A DNA stretch of 20,307 nucleotides, taken from the NCBI GenBank assembly GCA_964440985.1, contig CAYTWE010000042.1, positions 1 to 20,307 of the forward strand. Direction: 5' to 3'. Position 1 is the stretch's first letter. Each line of letters begins with the position of its first letter. A program made the position numbers and the translations under genes. The notes beneath the pieces are model-generated. The model did no database searches and was not told where the DNA came from. It was given only the letters and a program-made list of their open reading frames with translations. Below are positions 13,441 through 20,307 of this stretch, piece after piece. The stretch is from UBA1731 sp964440985 (GTDB taxonomy: Bacteria > Verrucomicrobiota > Kiritimatiellia > RFP12 > UBA1067).

Positions 13441-15516
13441 TCAGCGAGCCTCAGGATAATCGAATGCCTTGACGAAGCCGCCCTCGTCACAAAGAAAAAC
13501 CGCAACGGCGGACATCGTAAGATGGAAAAGCGACGTGTTCCACTTGCAGTCCTTCCCCCAACCCTCAAAACTCCTCGTTCCGCCCTCGCGGATCGTCCGA
13601 CTCCACGATTCAGGGGAGACAAGCAGTTCATGCAGAAGCTCCGTTTCGCCCATGGTGCGGAGGTATGCGAACAGCGGGAAATACTGGAAAAGGTTGATCG
13701 TGGTGAACGACTTTTCACGCACCATCTTCAACAGCGCGGAATGGTGCGCCGCGGCATCTGCCTTCGGGGCAAGACGGAAGAACGCCGCATACACGTTGGC
13801 CGGCATACTGACGTGAGTGGATCCTTCGCGATCCCTGAACAGATGACGCTCACTGTCATAGAAGACGTTTGCGAAGGAAGCCCTAAGCGGCGCATCGTCC
13901 GCATATGGGCGGCATCCCGTCCTCGACGCCAGTTCGTTCATGCAAATCACGGCGCCGACATACCATGCGTTTATCACGTTATGCATATCCTTGCATACCT
14001 TGCCCTGCTTGACATCCGCATCGTAGCCATCCTGATAGTTCGGCGGCCACTCCACCACGCACCACTTGTCGATGTTCCGCAGCAACCCGTCGGGACGCGC
14101 ATAGCGCTCGCGGTATGAATCAAGCACATCAGCAAACGCAGGCATTCGTTCACGGATGAACGCTGCGTCACCCGTTGCATCGAGATACCATTTCGCGAAC
14201 ACGATGAACATCATGGGATATTCAGCGATCTCCTGCATGAACGCACAGTTCGCACAGGTGACCAACCCCCTGTCTATGGTCTTAGTGCGCAGGAAATCAT
14301 CAAAGAACTTCCGCGCCATCGTCCAGTCTCCCGTGAGGATGCACCAGGCGAGCGCGGTGTAGCAGCCATCTCCGAGATAGTAGCCCTTCTCGCGCTCCAT
14401 GCAGTCCATCAGCTGCTCCTGGGTGCCGTAGCGGAAGCTGTCCACACACAGATTCCATATAGGCTTCAACCGTGCGTCCGTGAAGTTAGGTTTTGCCTTC
14501 AACGAAAACGGGAGGTGACGAGCCTCAAGGACAACGCCGGAGCCGTCAAGCTCCACTCCGTCCGGAAGCACAATCTCGGCATGGCGGAAACTCTTGTAGT
14601 CGTACTGCCGAAGCACATCGCGATGTCCGCCGGACAGGACGAACTCCTCCACATAGTCGCAGTTGCTGCGCAGCTTGTGCCTGACCGAACCATCTGCGGA
14701 CAGTTCCTGTCCGCAGAGAATCCTTATCGTATCGCCTTTTGCACCATGTGCCGCAAAGCGAAGCCCTCCGACATATATTCCGCCGAAATCCAGCTGGATG
14801 CGGTTGCCGGGCAGACGCTTCGATGATACTGGACGCACATCCTCGACAACGACGGACGGCGTCGGCTGAGGCACAAGCGTGTAGTCTCCGCCGAGCGGAT
14901 GCACAACTGCCGCCGCCCATGACGAATCGTCGAAATCAGGCTTCTCGAATCCGACCTCGGCGGCCCCCGCATCGTACCGCTCCATGAACTGCGTGTCGTA
15001 TCCAACCGTACCAATCGCCGAATATCCGGAATGCCGCGCCGTCTTGAAAGTTGCATCGGACGCCACCACCCGCCTTCCGTCCGCAACGAGATCCATTATC
15101 AGTCCATGGCGATTGTCGCCGGATACCCATACGCGGTTCACAAGCCCCTGGTAGTACGTATGCACGGCAATCACGTTTCGTCCATTGACCACGGCGCCGG
15201 ACACATCCCATTCATTGTAGTACGTGCATGACGTCGTTCCGGCCGCAGGGCCCATTCCGATGAATCTGCCGTTGACATACAGGCGGTAGTAGTCGTCGGC
15301 CGTAATCCTCACCTTTGCGGACTTCACGGCGTCAAGCGTGAACGCCTTGCGGAACAGGATGTGCCTGTTTTGAAGCTCCTTGTTGACCGGAGGAAGCTCT
15401 TTTCTGCGCAATTCCCTCGCCTCATATGGACGCGGCTTCTGCCGCGCCATTTCGCTGTCTGTTATCCACGACCCATGCAACAGCGGCGCAACGGCAAGAA
15501 CAAGTCCAAAAAACAT
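13441..15516 (-). CDS. Secreted GH78-like alpha-L-rhamnosidase
   Basis: The 691-residue product is predicted to release terminal L-rhamnose from plant or microbial glycans outside the cytoplasm. It starts with a signal peptide (MFFGLVLAVAPLLHG). Beta-sandwich domains follow, the first with DDYYRLYVNGRFIGMGP, typical of the N-terminal domain of GH78 enzymes. Then comes an (alpha/alpha)6-type catalytic region. DCMEREKGYYLGDG (371-384) corresponds to the family motif DCPxREKxGWxGD and carries its acidic residues; the change CP to CM and GWxGD to YYLGD is noted. Start ATG 15516 is chosen because AAAGGAGA (15530-15523) stands 6 nt upstream and the signal peptide follows; GTG at 15540 is in frame but poorer. 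It lies 28 nt after the GH106-like gene, so the two are probably one unit. Exact specificity is inferred. Confidence 0.78.
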   Translation of the reverse strand: MFFGLVLAVAPLLHGSWITDSEMARQKPRPYEARELRRKELPPVNKELQNRHILFRKAFTLDAVKSAKVRITADDYYRLYVNGRFIGMGPAAGTTSCTYYNEWDVSGAVVNGRNVIAVHTYYQGLVNRVWVSGDNRHGLIMDLVADGRRVVASDATFKTARHSGYSAIGTVGYDTQFMERYDAGAAEVGFEKPDFDDSSWAAAVVHPLGGDYTLVPQPTPSVVVEDVRPVSSKRLPGNRIQLDFGGIYVGGLRFAAHGAKGDTIRILCGQELSADGSVRHKLRSNCDYVEEFVLSGGHRDVLRQYDYKSFRHAEIVLPDGVELDGSGVVLEARHLPFSLKAKPNFTDARLKPIWNLCVDSFRYGTQEQLMDCMEREKGYYLGDGCYTALAWCILTGDWTMARKFFDDFLRTKTIDRGLVTCANCAFMQEIAEYPMMFIVFAKWYLDATGDAAFIRERMPAFADVLDSYRERYARPDGLLRNIDKWCVVEWPPNYQDGYDADVKQGKVCKDMHNVINAWYVGAVICMNELASRTGCRPYADDAPLRASFANVFYDSERHLFRDREGSTHVSMPANVYAAFFRLAPKADAAAHHSALLKMVREKSFTTINLFQYFPLFAYLRTMGETELLHELLVSPESWSRTIREGGTRSFEGWGKDCKWNTSLFHLTMSAVAVFLCDEGGFVKAFDYPEAR

Positions 15517-15544
15517 CTGAAGTCTCCTTTGTGATTCCACTGCA

Positions 15545-18500
15545 CTACCACCGGCGAAGCGCTACCGGACCGAGAAGTCCGGCGGCTTTCGGCTTTGCCC
15601 CCTTCGGCGGAGCGGCAATCGTCCATGTCTTGCGTTCAGTCTCCGGCAGCCCGGCATCGTACGCAAGCCTGTTGTACCAAGTGGACGTCACTTCAACACG
15701 TAGCGAGTTCTCGCCGTCGACGACAAATTCTCCAATGCAGCACCTGTACGGTGGTGACCAGAGCTTCCGCACAGGTTTTCCGTTGACGAACACCTCCGCA
15801 GCCGTTTCGACCTCACCCAAGTCCAGCTCAAGCGTCTCGCCCTTCTTCCCTTTAAATGACGCCGTGTATGTTGCCGTACCCGAAAAACTGCGCCCTTCAT
15901 CACCAATCGGGAGTTCCGTCCACGAAATCAGCTTCCTGAGGGCGAGAGATTCCGGCGCACCCCAACCACGCGGAAACGAGAGCGTCCATGCGTCAATGCT
16001 GCGAACGTCTCGGCACTCCTCCGAACTGCGTTTGGCGGCAATGCTTCCGGGCAGTTTCTTTCCGCCATGGGAGAACACCACAAAGATGCACTCTCCGCCG
16101 GCAAGGTTGATCGGCAGGGTTGTGCATCCGCCACCTCTGCGCACCGCATGCGGAGAGTATCTTTCCCCCGTCACCGGATCCCAGATAGAGACTTCACCTT
16201 CCATGCGAAATGTGACCTCTCCATTGTATGCGTCCATTCCGTTAGCCGCGACGAAATACCAGTCATGCGCGTCCCCGCGCCGATGGATCCACTCAATTGG
16301 CTGCTCTCCCTTGCGCCAATCGACGATGGTACGCCCCTTCGCATCAGGTCCGCACGAAACATCTGGCAGTTTCATGGACGGCACGGAACGAACAACATCG
16401 TTCCACGGAACCGTCCGCCGTCCGTCTGCATCCGCAACGCTGCCGGTTACGACCTTGCCCCCCGCCGCAACGAACGACCTCAACCGCTCCGCCACCTCTT
16501 TCGACACATATCCGCCAGACGGCGCCCACAGCACTTTCCATGTCACGCCCTCTGGTGTGCAGAAAAGCCCATCTTTCACGGTTATGCGTCCTATCAGCGC
16601 ATCACGGTTCACGTAATCGTACTTGTAGCCGGCAGGGAATGGGCTCTTCTCGCTCGGCTTGTGTCCGACATCCTCCCCCACAAACCAAAGAATCTCGTTT
16701 GCGGGCTTCCCGGCTTCCAGCATCTCTCCGCACCGGGCAACCCATTCCGTGAACTCCGGCATGAATCGCCACCACGACTGTCCGCGTATGAACGGCGTTC
16801 CGATCTTGTGTCCAAAACTCGTGCCGGGCAGTTTCCAGTCTGTACGCGGATTGTGGGTGTACGTATGGAAAACAAGATGCGTGACGCCGCGGGAGAACGC
16901 ATGGTTCGCACACGCTTTCAGACGTTTGGGGTCCTCATCCCATTTGAGGGTCGTCGTGGTGAACGATTCAGCGGCAACGCGGCGCTTTCCGTAGATGTGG
17001 GCCGCAGATGCGCACGGAATTATCGGCTTGAAATCGTCCGACCCCACACCTACAGTGGTGCGAGGAAACCAGAATTCACACATCGGCGTTTCGCAATGCT
17101 TCCAGAACGCCATCAAATCTCCCGGCAGCACATCGCCGAACGCCGTCTCGTACTGCGCCGTCATCCCGTTCTTCCTGGCGAACTCTGACATCCGCGCATA
17201 GTAGTTTCGTTCGACAAGCTCTCCGAGCGTCCGCCGCCAGTCGCGCAGGAATGATTCCGTTGCCTCCGGCGAATCCACCACCCAGCCGAACACGGCCGGA
17301 AGGAGCTTTCTGAACCCGTAGCCGCGAGCCTCCCTGAAGTCATTTTCAAGATTGGCTGTCCACGTCTGCCTGTGGCACTCCCAGCTGTCGACCACAAAGC
17401 CCTTCAGCTTGCCGCCGGCGAGCGGACCTGACGCAAGCCGTCCGATGTATGCGGCGAGATGCGCATCGATTCCGCGCACGTCCATCTTGTTGCATTCCCA
17501 ACCCGTCGCCTCCCTTGGAGCGGGGGCGTTCCGGGCGCCGTTGTTCACGTGACCGATGCGAAGCACTGTCCATTTTCCGGGCGGCGGAGTCCAGTCCAAC
17601 GTTCCGCCTCGGAGGCGTTCGGTGATGTCGAGCACTGCATCGCCCTTCACGAAGAACCGCGATGCGTTGCGGTCGCCGTCGCGGACGCACTCCATGCCGC
17701 GCAGCACCCATCCTGCCTTCCCTTCCCAATTGTCGAGACGCACCCCGCCAATCAGCCGTATCTTCGGCTTGTTGATTTCATGCTCATGGTCAATCGTGAC
17801 GCGCCATGTCTTCGATGGGGGCGTATCCCGGTAATCCTTTCCGGAGCCAAGGCCTGAAAACGTGACCGGGACAAAATCCTGCCAGCATCCCTGCGGCATT
17901 TTTCCGCCGGCGACGGTCTCGGTGCGCCCATCGTCGTACACCGCACAGAGTTCCGCCCTGATTAGAGGTGCGTACGATCTTGCGTGGTTCATGTCACTTG
18001 GCGACGGCATCTCAAACGTGCGGATGGATACCGGCTGTGAGAACCGGTACGTAAGCGTAAGACGCCCCTCTCTGCTTTCGGTTTGCACCGATTCCGGTTC
18101 AAGATACCCAGGCACGTCGCCGTCAGGCGTCGGAAACGCAAGCACGAACAGATCTTGATAGTCCCTGTCGGTCTCCGATATCCTTATCTCAGGCGCTGGG
18201 CTGTGCGGAATTGGAAGCGCAATGCGAACCGGTCTGCCGCCATCGACATCCGTTCTTGAATAGGACAGATTGCGCATTGCGTTCGAGGGTGCGATCCATG
18301 GGCCGCCACTCATTGACCAGCCTGGACAGTTCTGCATCTTGAACGTAAGGCCACGAGCCTCACATCCATCAGCGATGAAGCTGATGAGGTCATCCCAGTC
18401 CCTGCTGAGGCACGGAATCTGCGGTGATACGCCCGGCCATGGGCCGCCAAACTGTCCGTGAAAAAGCTGTATTCCGGAAATTCCGGCGTCCGCAACCGCA

Positions 18501-18661
18501 TCAAGATCCGCGACCATTCCCAACTTGGCGACATTCCCGCCTATCAGGTGGAACCACGTTTCCGGACGGCTGCTGCGCGGCGGATCTCTGAACGCCGCAA
18601 AATCCACGGCCGAAACGGAGACGGCGCATACAAAAGCCGCCAATAGAGTAAAACATTTCAT
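15545..18661 (-). CDS. Secreted GH106-like alpha-L-rhamnosidase
   Basis: This 1038-residue exported enzyme is predicted to remove alpha-L-rhamnose from complex glycans such as pectin side chains. The N-terminus MKCFTLLAAFVCAVSVSA is a signal peptide. The catalytic barrel opens with FRDPPRSSRPETWFHLIGGNV and DAGISGIQLF, typical of GH106. VVDSWECHRQTW (about 423-434, Glu428) and AAESFT (Glu565) match the two family acidic motifs, about 137 residues apart as in characterised members. The C-terminal part is beta-rich, ending in a GH2-like sandwich (SGTATYTASF, EVFVNGKPVRKLWSPPY). ATG 18661 is preferred to GTG 18685 because it begins the signal peptide. It has no Shine-Dalgarno and lies 6 nt after an extended -10 box, so translation is probably leaderless. 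A GH78-like gene follows. Confidence 0.82.
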   Translation of the reverse strand: MKCFTLLAAFVCAVSVSAVDFAAFRDPPRSSRPETWFHLIGGNVAKLGMVADLDAVADAGISGIQLFHGQFGGPWPGVSPQIPCLSRDWDDLISFIADGCEARGLTFKMQNCPGWSMSGGPWIAPSNAMRNLSYSRTDVDGGRPVRIALPIPHSPAPEIRISETDRDYQDLFVLAFPTPDGDVPGYLEPESVQTESREGRLTLTYRFSQPVSIRTFEMPSPSDMNHARSYAPLIRAELCAVYDDGRTETVAGGKMPQGCWQDFVPVTFSGLGSGKDYRDTPPSKTWRVTIDHEHEINKPKIRLIGGVRLDNWEGKAGWVLRGMECVRDGDRNASRFFVKGDAVLDITERLRGGTLDWTPPPGKWTVLRIGHVNNGARNAPAPREATGWECNKMDVRGIDAHLAAYIGRLASGPLAGGKLKGFVVDSWECHRQTWTANLENDFREARGYGFRKLLPAVFGWVVDSPEATESFLRDWRRTLGELVERNYYARMSEFARKNGMTAQYETAFGDVLPGDLMAFWKHCETPMCEFWFPRTTVGVGSDDFKPIIPCASAAHIYGKRRVAAESFTTTTLKWDEDPKRLKACANHAFSRGVTHLVFHTYTHNPRTDWKLPGTSFGHKIGTPFIRGQSWWRFMPEFTEWVARCGEMLEAGKPANEILWFVGEDVGHKPSEKSPFPAGYKYDYVNRDALIGRITVKDGLFCTPEGVTWKVLWAPSGGYVSKEVAERLRSFVAAGGKVVTGSVADADGRRTVPWNDVVRSVPSMKLPDVSCGPDAKGRTIVDWRKGEQPIEWIHRRGDAHDWYFVAANGMDAYNGEVTFRMEGEVSIWDPVTGERYSPHAVRRGGGCTTLPINLAGGECIFVVFSHGGKKLPGSIAAKRSSEECRDVRSIDAWTLSFPRGWGAPESLALRKLISWTELPIGDEGRSFSGTATYTASFKGKKGETLELDLGEVETAAEVFVNGKPVRKLWSPPYRCCIGEFVVDGENSLRVEVTSTWYNRLAYDAGLPETERKTWTIAAPPKGAKPKAAGLLGPVALRRW

Positions 18662-18667
18662 ACGGTC

Positions 18668-18676
18668 ATTATACCA
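18668..18676 (-). promoter_or_regulatory. Extended -10 promoter of the GH106-like gene, leaderless type
   Basis: Minus-strand TGGTATAAT (18676-18668) is a perfect extended -10 element. It ends 6 nt before the ATG at 18661, so transcription would begin at the start codon. It lies just beyond the stop codon (18684-18682) of the ligase-fusion gene. No clear -35 box is seen, and there is no Shine-Dalgarno. This separates rhamnosidase expression from the upstream genes. Confidence 0.6.
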
Positions 18677-18681
18677 TACCG

Positions 18682-19938
18682 TCACGACATCATCTCCCTA
18701 AGTGCAGAGACTAGCACCTTACCCTGTGCGTTTCTCGGAATCTCATCGACAAAACGATACCGCTTGGGAGATGCACCCTTCGGAAATATCGGAAGAATAC
18801 GCTTCCGGAGCGCTAGGACAGCCTGCGAACCGCGAAGAAGAGCCAATTCCCCGGAACAGACGACCGCGACGCCGAGATACGGGCCTTTTTCGCCATCAAG
18901 CGCGACAAGTGCGACATCGTCAATGCCATCCAACTCCATCATGCGCATTTCCATTTCCGGGAGGGACACTCGCTGCTCTGCGATTTTTACCATTCTGTCT
19001 TTACGTCCGAGAAGCTTGAAACTCCGCCCATCTGAAGAGAGTTCCACGCCATCCCCCATCATGTATTCACGCTTGAAGGAAAACGGACTGCGGACGACAA
19101 GACGGCCATCGGCGCTGACTTTCACCTTCACAGGGTCAAACACCCTCCACATCTCCGATTCCGGAGTTCCGTCCTGCACACGACTTGCCACGCCACCGGT
19201 CTCAGTCGAGCCGAAAATCTCCATTGGCGCAATTCCGAACACACGCTTTGTAGCAGCACTCGTCTCACGGTCAAGCAATGAACCGGATGTCGTGAGCATT
19301 ATGCAGTTCTGCGGAATGTCGTACTGCTCCGAATATGCGCAGAGGCGCTTGAGAAAGCTGGGGGTTGTAACGAGAAAGACATTCTTGGCCGAATTCATCT
19401 TCTCGACAAGCGCCTCTGGGGTGAGAATCACATCCGGATCCACCTTGCAGCCGGCTGCCGCAGGGAGCATCACGCGCCACAGAGTTCCGTACATGTGACC
19501 ATGCTCCACCGTCGCAAGAAACGTCGTATCGGAATCAATTTCAAGGCGCGATCTGTGGAACGCAACCTCCTTTGCAAGAGACTCAAAGGTCTTTACGATC
19601 TTCTTAGGCGCAGATGTGCTGCCGCTTGTGTGGAAGATTACAGAAAAACGGCGTCTGCGCACACAACCCTCAACCGCAAACGTGGCGGCGATGGCGGCCG
19701 GTGAGATTATAGAGGAAGCGATGACGCCACAGCGTCCGAACGTCAAGGCAAGAGTGCCACCGAGAACCGATAGCGAAAGAAGGATGATAAACCACACCCA
19801 CGTAAGATGCCGGCAATAGCTCGCTGCACCATCCGGCATTATTCCGTCGGAGATGCGTTCAGCGAAACGAAAGCACAGAGGCTTCTGCCGAGGCAGGAGC
19901 GAGACGCCAAACATGACGGCGAAAATGGCGCAGAGCAT
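18682..19938 (-). CDS. COG4648-like membrane segment fused to an adenylate-forming (AMP-binding) ligase
   Basis: The 418-residue product has two parts. Residues 1-98 match the C-terminal half of the COG4648 membrane protein of aryl-polyene clusters (SLLPRQKPLCFRFAERI, then CRHLTWVWF and two membrane spans, ending EGCVRRRRF). From residue 99 it reads as an acyl/aryl-ACP ligase: P-loop TSGSTSAPKK (104-113), FGSTETGG (242-249), GD (295-296), GRKDRMVKIAEQRVSLPE (311-328) and the C-terminal lysine in NAQGK (407). The first 100 or so residues usual for such ligases are absent, as is the N-terminal half of COG4648. In relatives these are separate, adjacent genes. It would activate an acid and load it onto the ACP encoded 13 nt upstream. 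Whether it folds and works without the missing part is unclear. Confidence 0.8.
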   Translation of the reverse strand: MLCAIFAVMFGVSLLPRQKPLCFRFAERISDGIMPDGAASYCRHLTWVWFIILLSLSVLGGTLALTFGRCGVIASSIISPAAIAATFAVEGCVRRRRFSVIFHTSGSTSAPKKIVKTFESLAKEVAFHRSRLEIDSDTTFLATVEHGHMYGTLWRVMLPAAAGCKVDPDVILTPEALVEKMNSAKNVFLVTTPSFLKRLCAYSEQYDIPQNCIMLTTSGSLLDRETSAATKRVFGIAPMEIFGSTETGGVASRVQDGTPESEMWRVFDPVKVKVSADGRLVVRSPFSFKREYMMGDGVELSSDGRSFKLLGRKDRMVKIAEQRVSLPEMEMRMMELDGIDDVALVALDGEKGPYLGVAVVCSGELALLRGSQAVLALRKRILPIFPKGASPKRYRFVDEIPRNAQGKVLVSALREMMS

Positions 19939-19951
19939 CCGCCACCCCGCA

Positions 19952-20224
19952 TCATTCCGTCTTGGAGCGTTGTGCCTCGATATAGTCGGCCAACGTCTTG
20001 ACAGAACGGAATATCATCTTGTTTTCAGAGGGATTGGAGGAGAACTTGACGCCAAAAGCCTTTTTGACGGCCATGCCAAGTTCAAGGGCATCAATGGAAT
20101 CAAGCCCAAGACCCTCCCCGAACAGAGGCACATCGGTCTCAATATCCGCAGGCGTTAGATCTTCAAGGTCAAGCGCGGCAACGACCGTCTCCTTGAGCTT
20201 CTGCTCTATCTCGTCTCTGTCCAT
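19952..20224 (-). CDS. Acyl carrier protein (aryl-polyene/fatty-acid type)
   Basis: This 90-residue carrier protein would hold acyl chains on a phosphopantetheine arm attached to Ser43 in GLGLDSIDALEL (38-49). The motif and the following ELGMAVKKAFGVKF and ENKMIFRSVKTLADYIE segments resemble ACPs of aryl-polyene clusters more than the housekeeping AcpP, whose motif is DSL. The ATG has AGGAAAC just upstream. The ligase fusion follows after 13 nt, so the two probably act as a loading pair. The gene begins about 45 nt from the 3' end of a 5S rRNA with no promoter visible between them, so it may depend on rRNA-operon read-through. No ketosynthase or dehydratase gene is in the window. Confidence 0.9.
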   Translation of the reverse strand: MDRDEIEQKLKETVVAALDLEDLTPADIETDVPLFGEGLGLDSIDALELGMAVKKAFGVKFSSNPSENKMIFRSVKTLADYIEAQRSKTE

Positions 20225-20258
20225 GGTGTTTCCTGTGTTCGCAAGGTGTCTTGTGAAT

Positions 20259-20268
20259 AAAAAAAAAA
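20259..20268 (-). terminator. U-run after the 5S rRNA, possible rRNA terminator
   Basis: A run of ten A residues on the plus strand gives U10 in the minus-strand transcript directly after the 5S 3' end. The closing helix of the 5S rRNA could serve as the stem. Whether it stops polymerase or lets some through to the ACP gene cannot be told. Confidence 0.45.
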
Positions 20269-20307
20269 TTGCCGGCGGCGCCCTACTCTCGCACGGGCGG
20301 GTCCCGC
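20269..20307 (-). rRNA. rrf: 5S ribosomal RNA, 3' end (partial)
   Basis: Read on the minus strand, the window edge contains CGTGCGAGAGTAGG, the highly conserved segment near the 3' end of bacterial 5S rRNA. It is followed by the closing-helix strand GCCGCCGGCAA and then a T run. Only about 39 bases lie inside the window; the remainder, and probably the 23S and 16S genes, lie beyond the right edge. Confidence 0.85.

Noticed and set aside
15426..16616. 396-codon plus-strand reading frame opposite the rhamnosidase genes
   Set aside because: Antisense shadow; Ser/Pro/Thr-rich low-complexity translation while the minus strand shows clear GH106 motifs and a signal peptide.

Overview
The window (roughly 57% GC by eye) appears to come from a Gram-negative, probably anaerobic, polysaccharide-degrading bacterium. 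An Mla-type lipid transport pair implies an outer membrane. A ThiH-type (oxygen-sensitive radical SAM) thiazole pathway fits an anaerobe. Two large secreted alpha-L-rhamnosidase-like enzymes plus a secreted SGNH esterase fit a plant- or mucus-glycan degrader. Together these suggest a member of the PVC group (Kiritimatiellota, Lentisphaerota or Verrucomicrobiota), but that placement is inference; no taxonomic marker is complete here.

Plus strand, 1-6561. A compact thiS-thiF-thiG-thiH operon (334-3069) makes the thiazole half of thiamine. It is followed by a gene-poor stretch (3070-3667) holding a 55-residue membrane peptide gene with an apparently leaderless promoter, a two-copy 43-bp-period direct repeat, and a perfect 32-bp palindrome just upstream of an extended -10 promoter. 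That promoter appears to drive a second operon: a 92-residue protein with a Tat-like N-terminus, mtaB (tRNA methylthiotransferase; overlaps its upstream neighbour) and a MATE-family exporter. The exporter meets the opposing gene set tail to tail with a 7-bp overlap.

Minus strand, 20307-6555. This strand is read as one long co-directional run. It starts with the 3' end of a 5S rRNA at the window edge. Only about 45 bp later comes an acyl carrier protein of the aryl-polyene type, then an unusual protein joining the C-terminal half of a COG4648 membrane protein to an adenylate-forming ligase that lacks its usual N-terminal part. Next are a GH106-like and a GH78-like rhamnosidase, mlaF and mlaD without a local mlaE, a class I aminotransferase, a divergent mraY, a shortened miaA that lacks the tRNA-binding flap, a dus gene, and a secreted SGNH hydrolase with a C-terminal beta-rich domain. 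Spacings are mostly 1-40 bp. Internal promoters are visible before the GH106 gene and the aminotransferase, and both look leaderless.

The most unusual points are the COG4648/ligase fusion next to an ACP directly behind an rRNA operon, the flap-less MiaA, the MraY with an altered HHH motif, the repeated pattern of -10 box plus 4-7 nt plus ATG, and the 32-bp palindrome.
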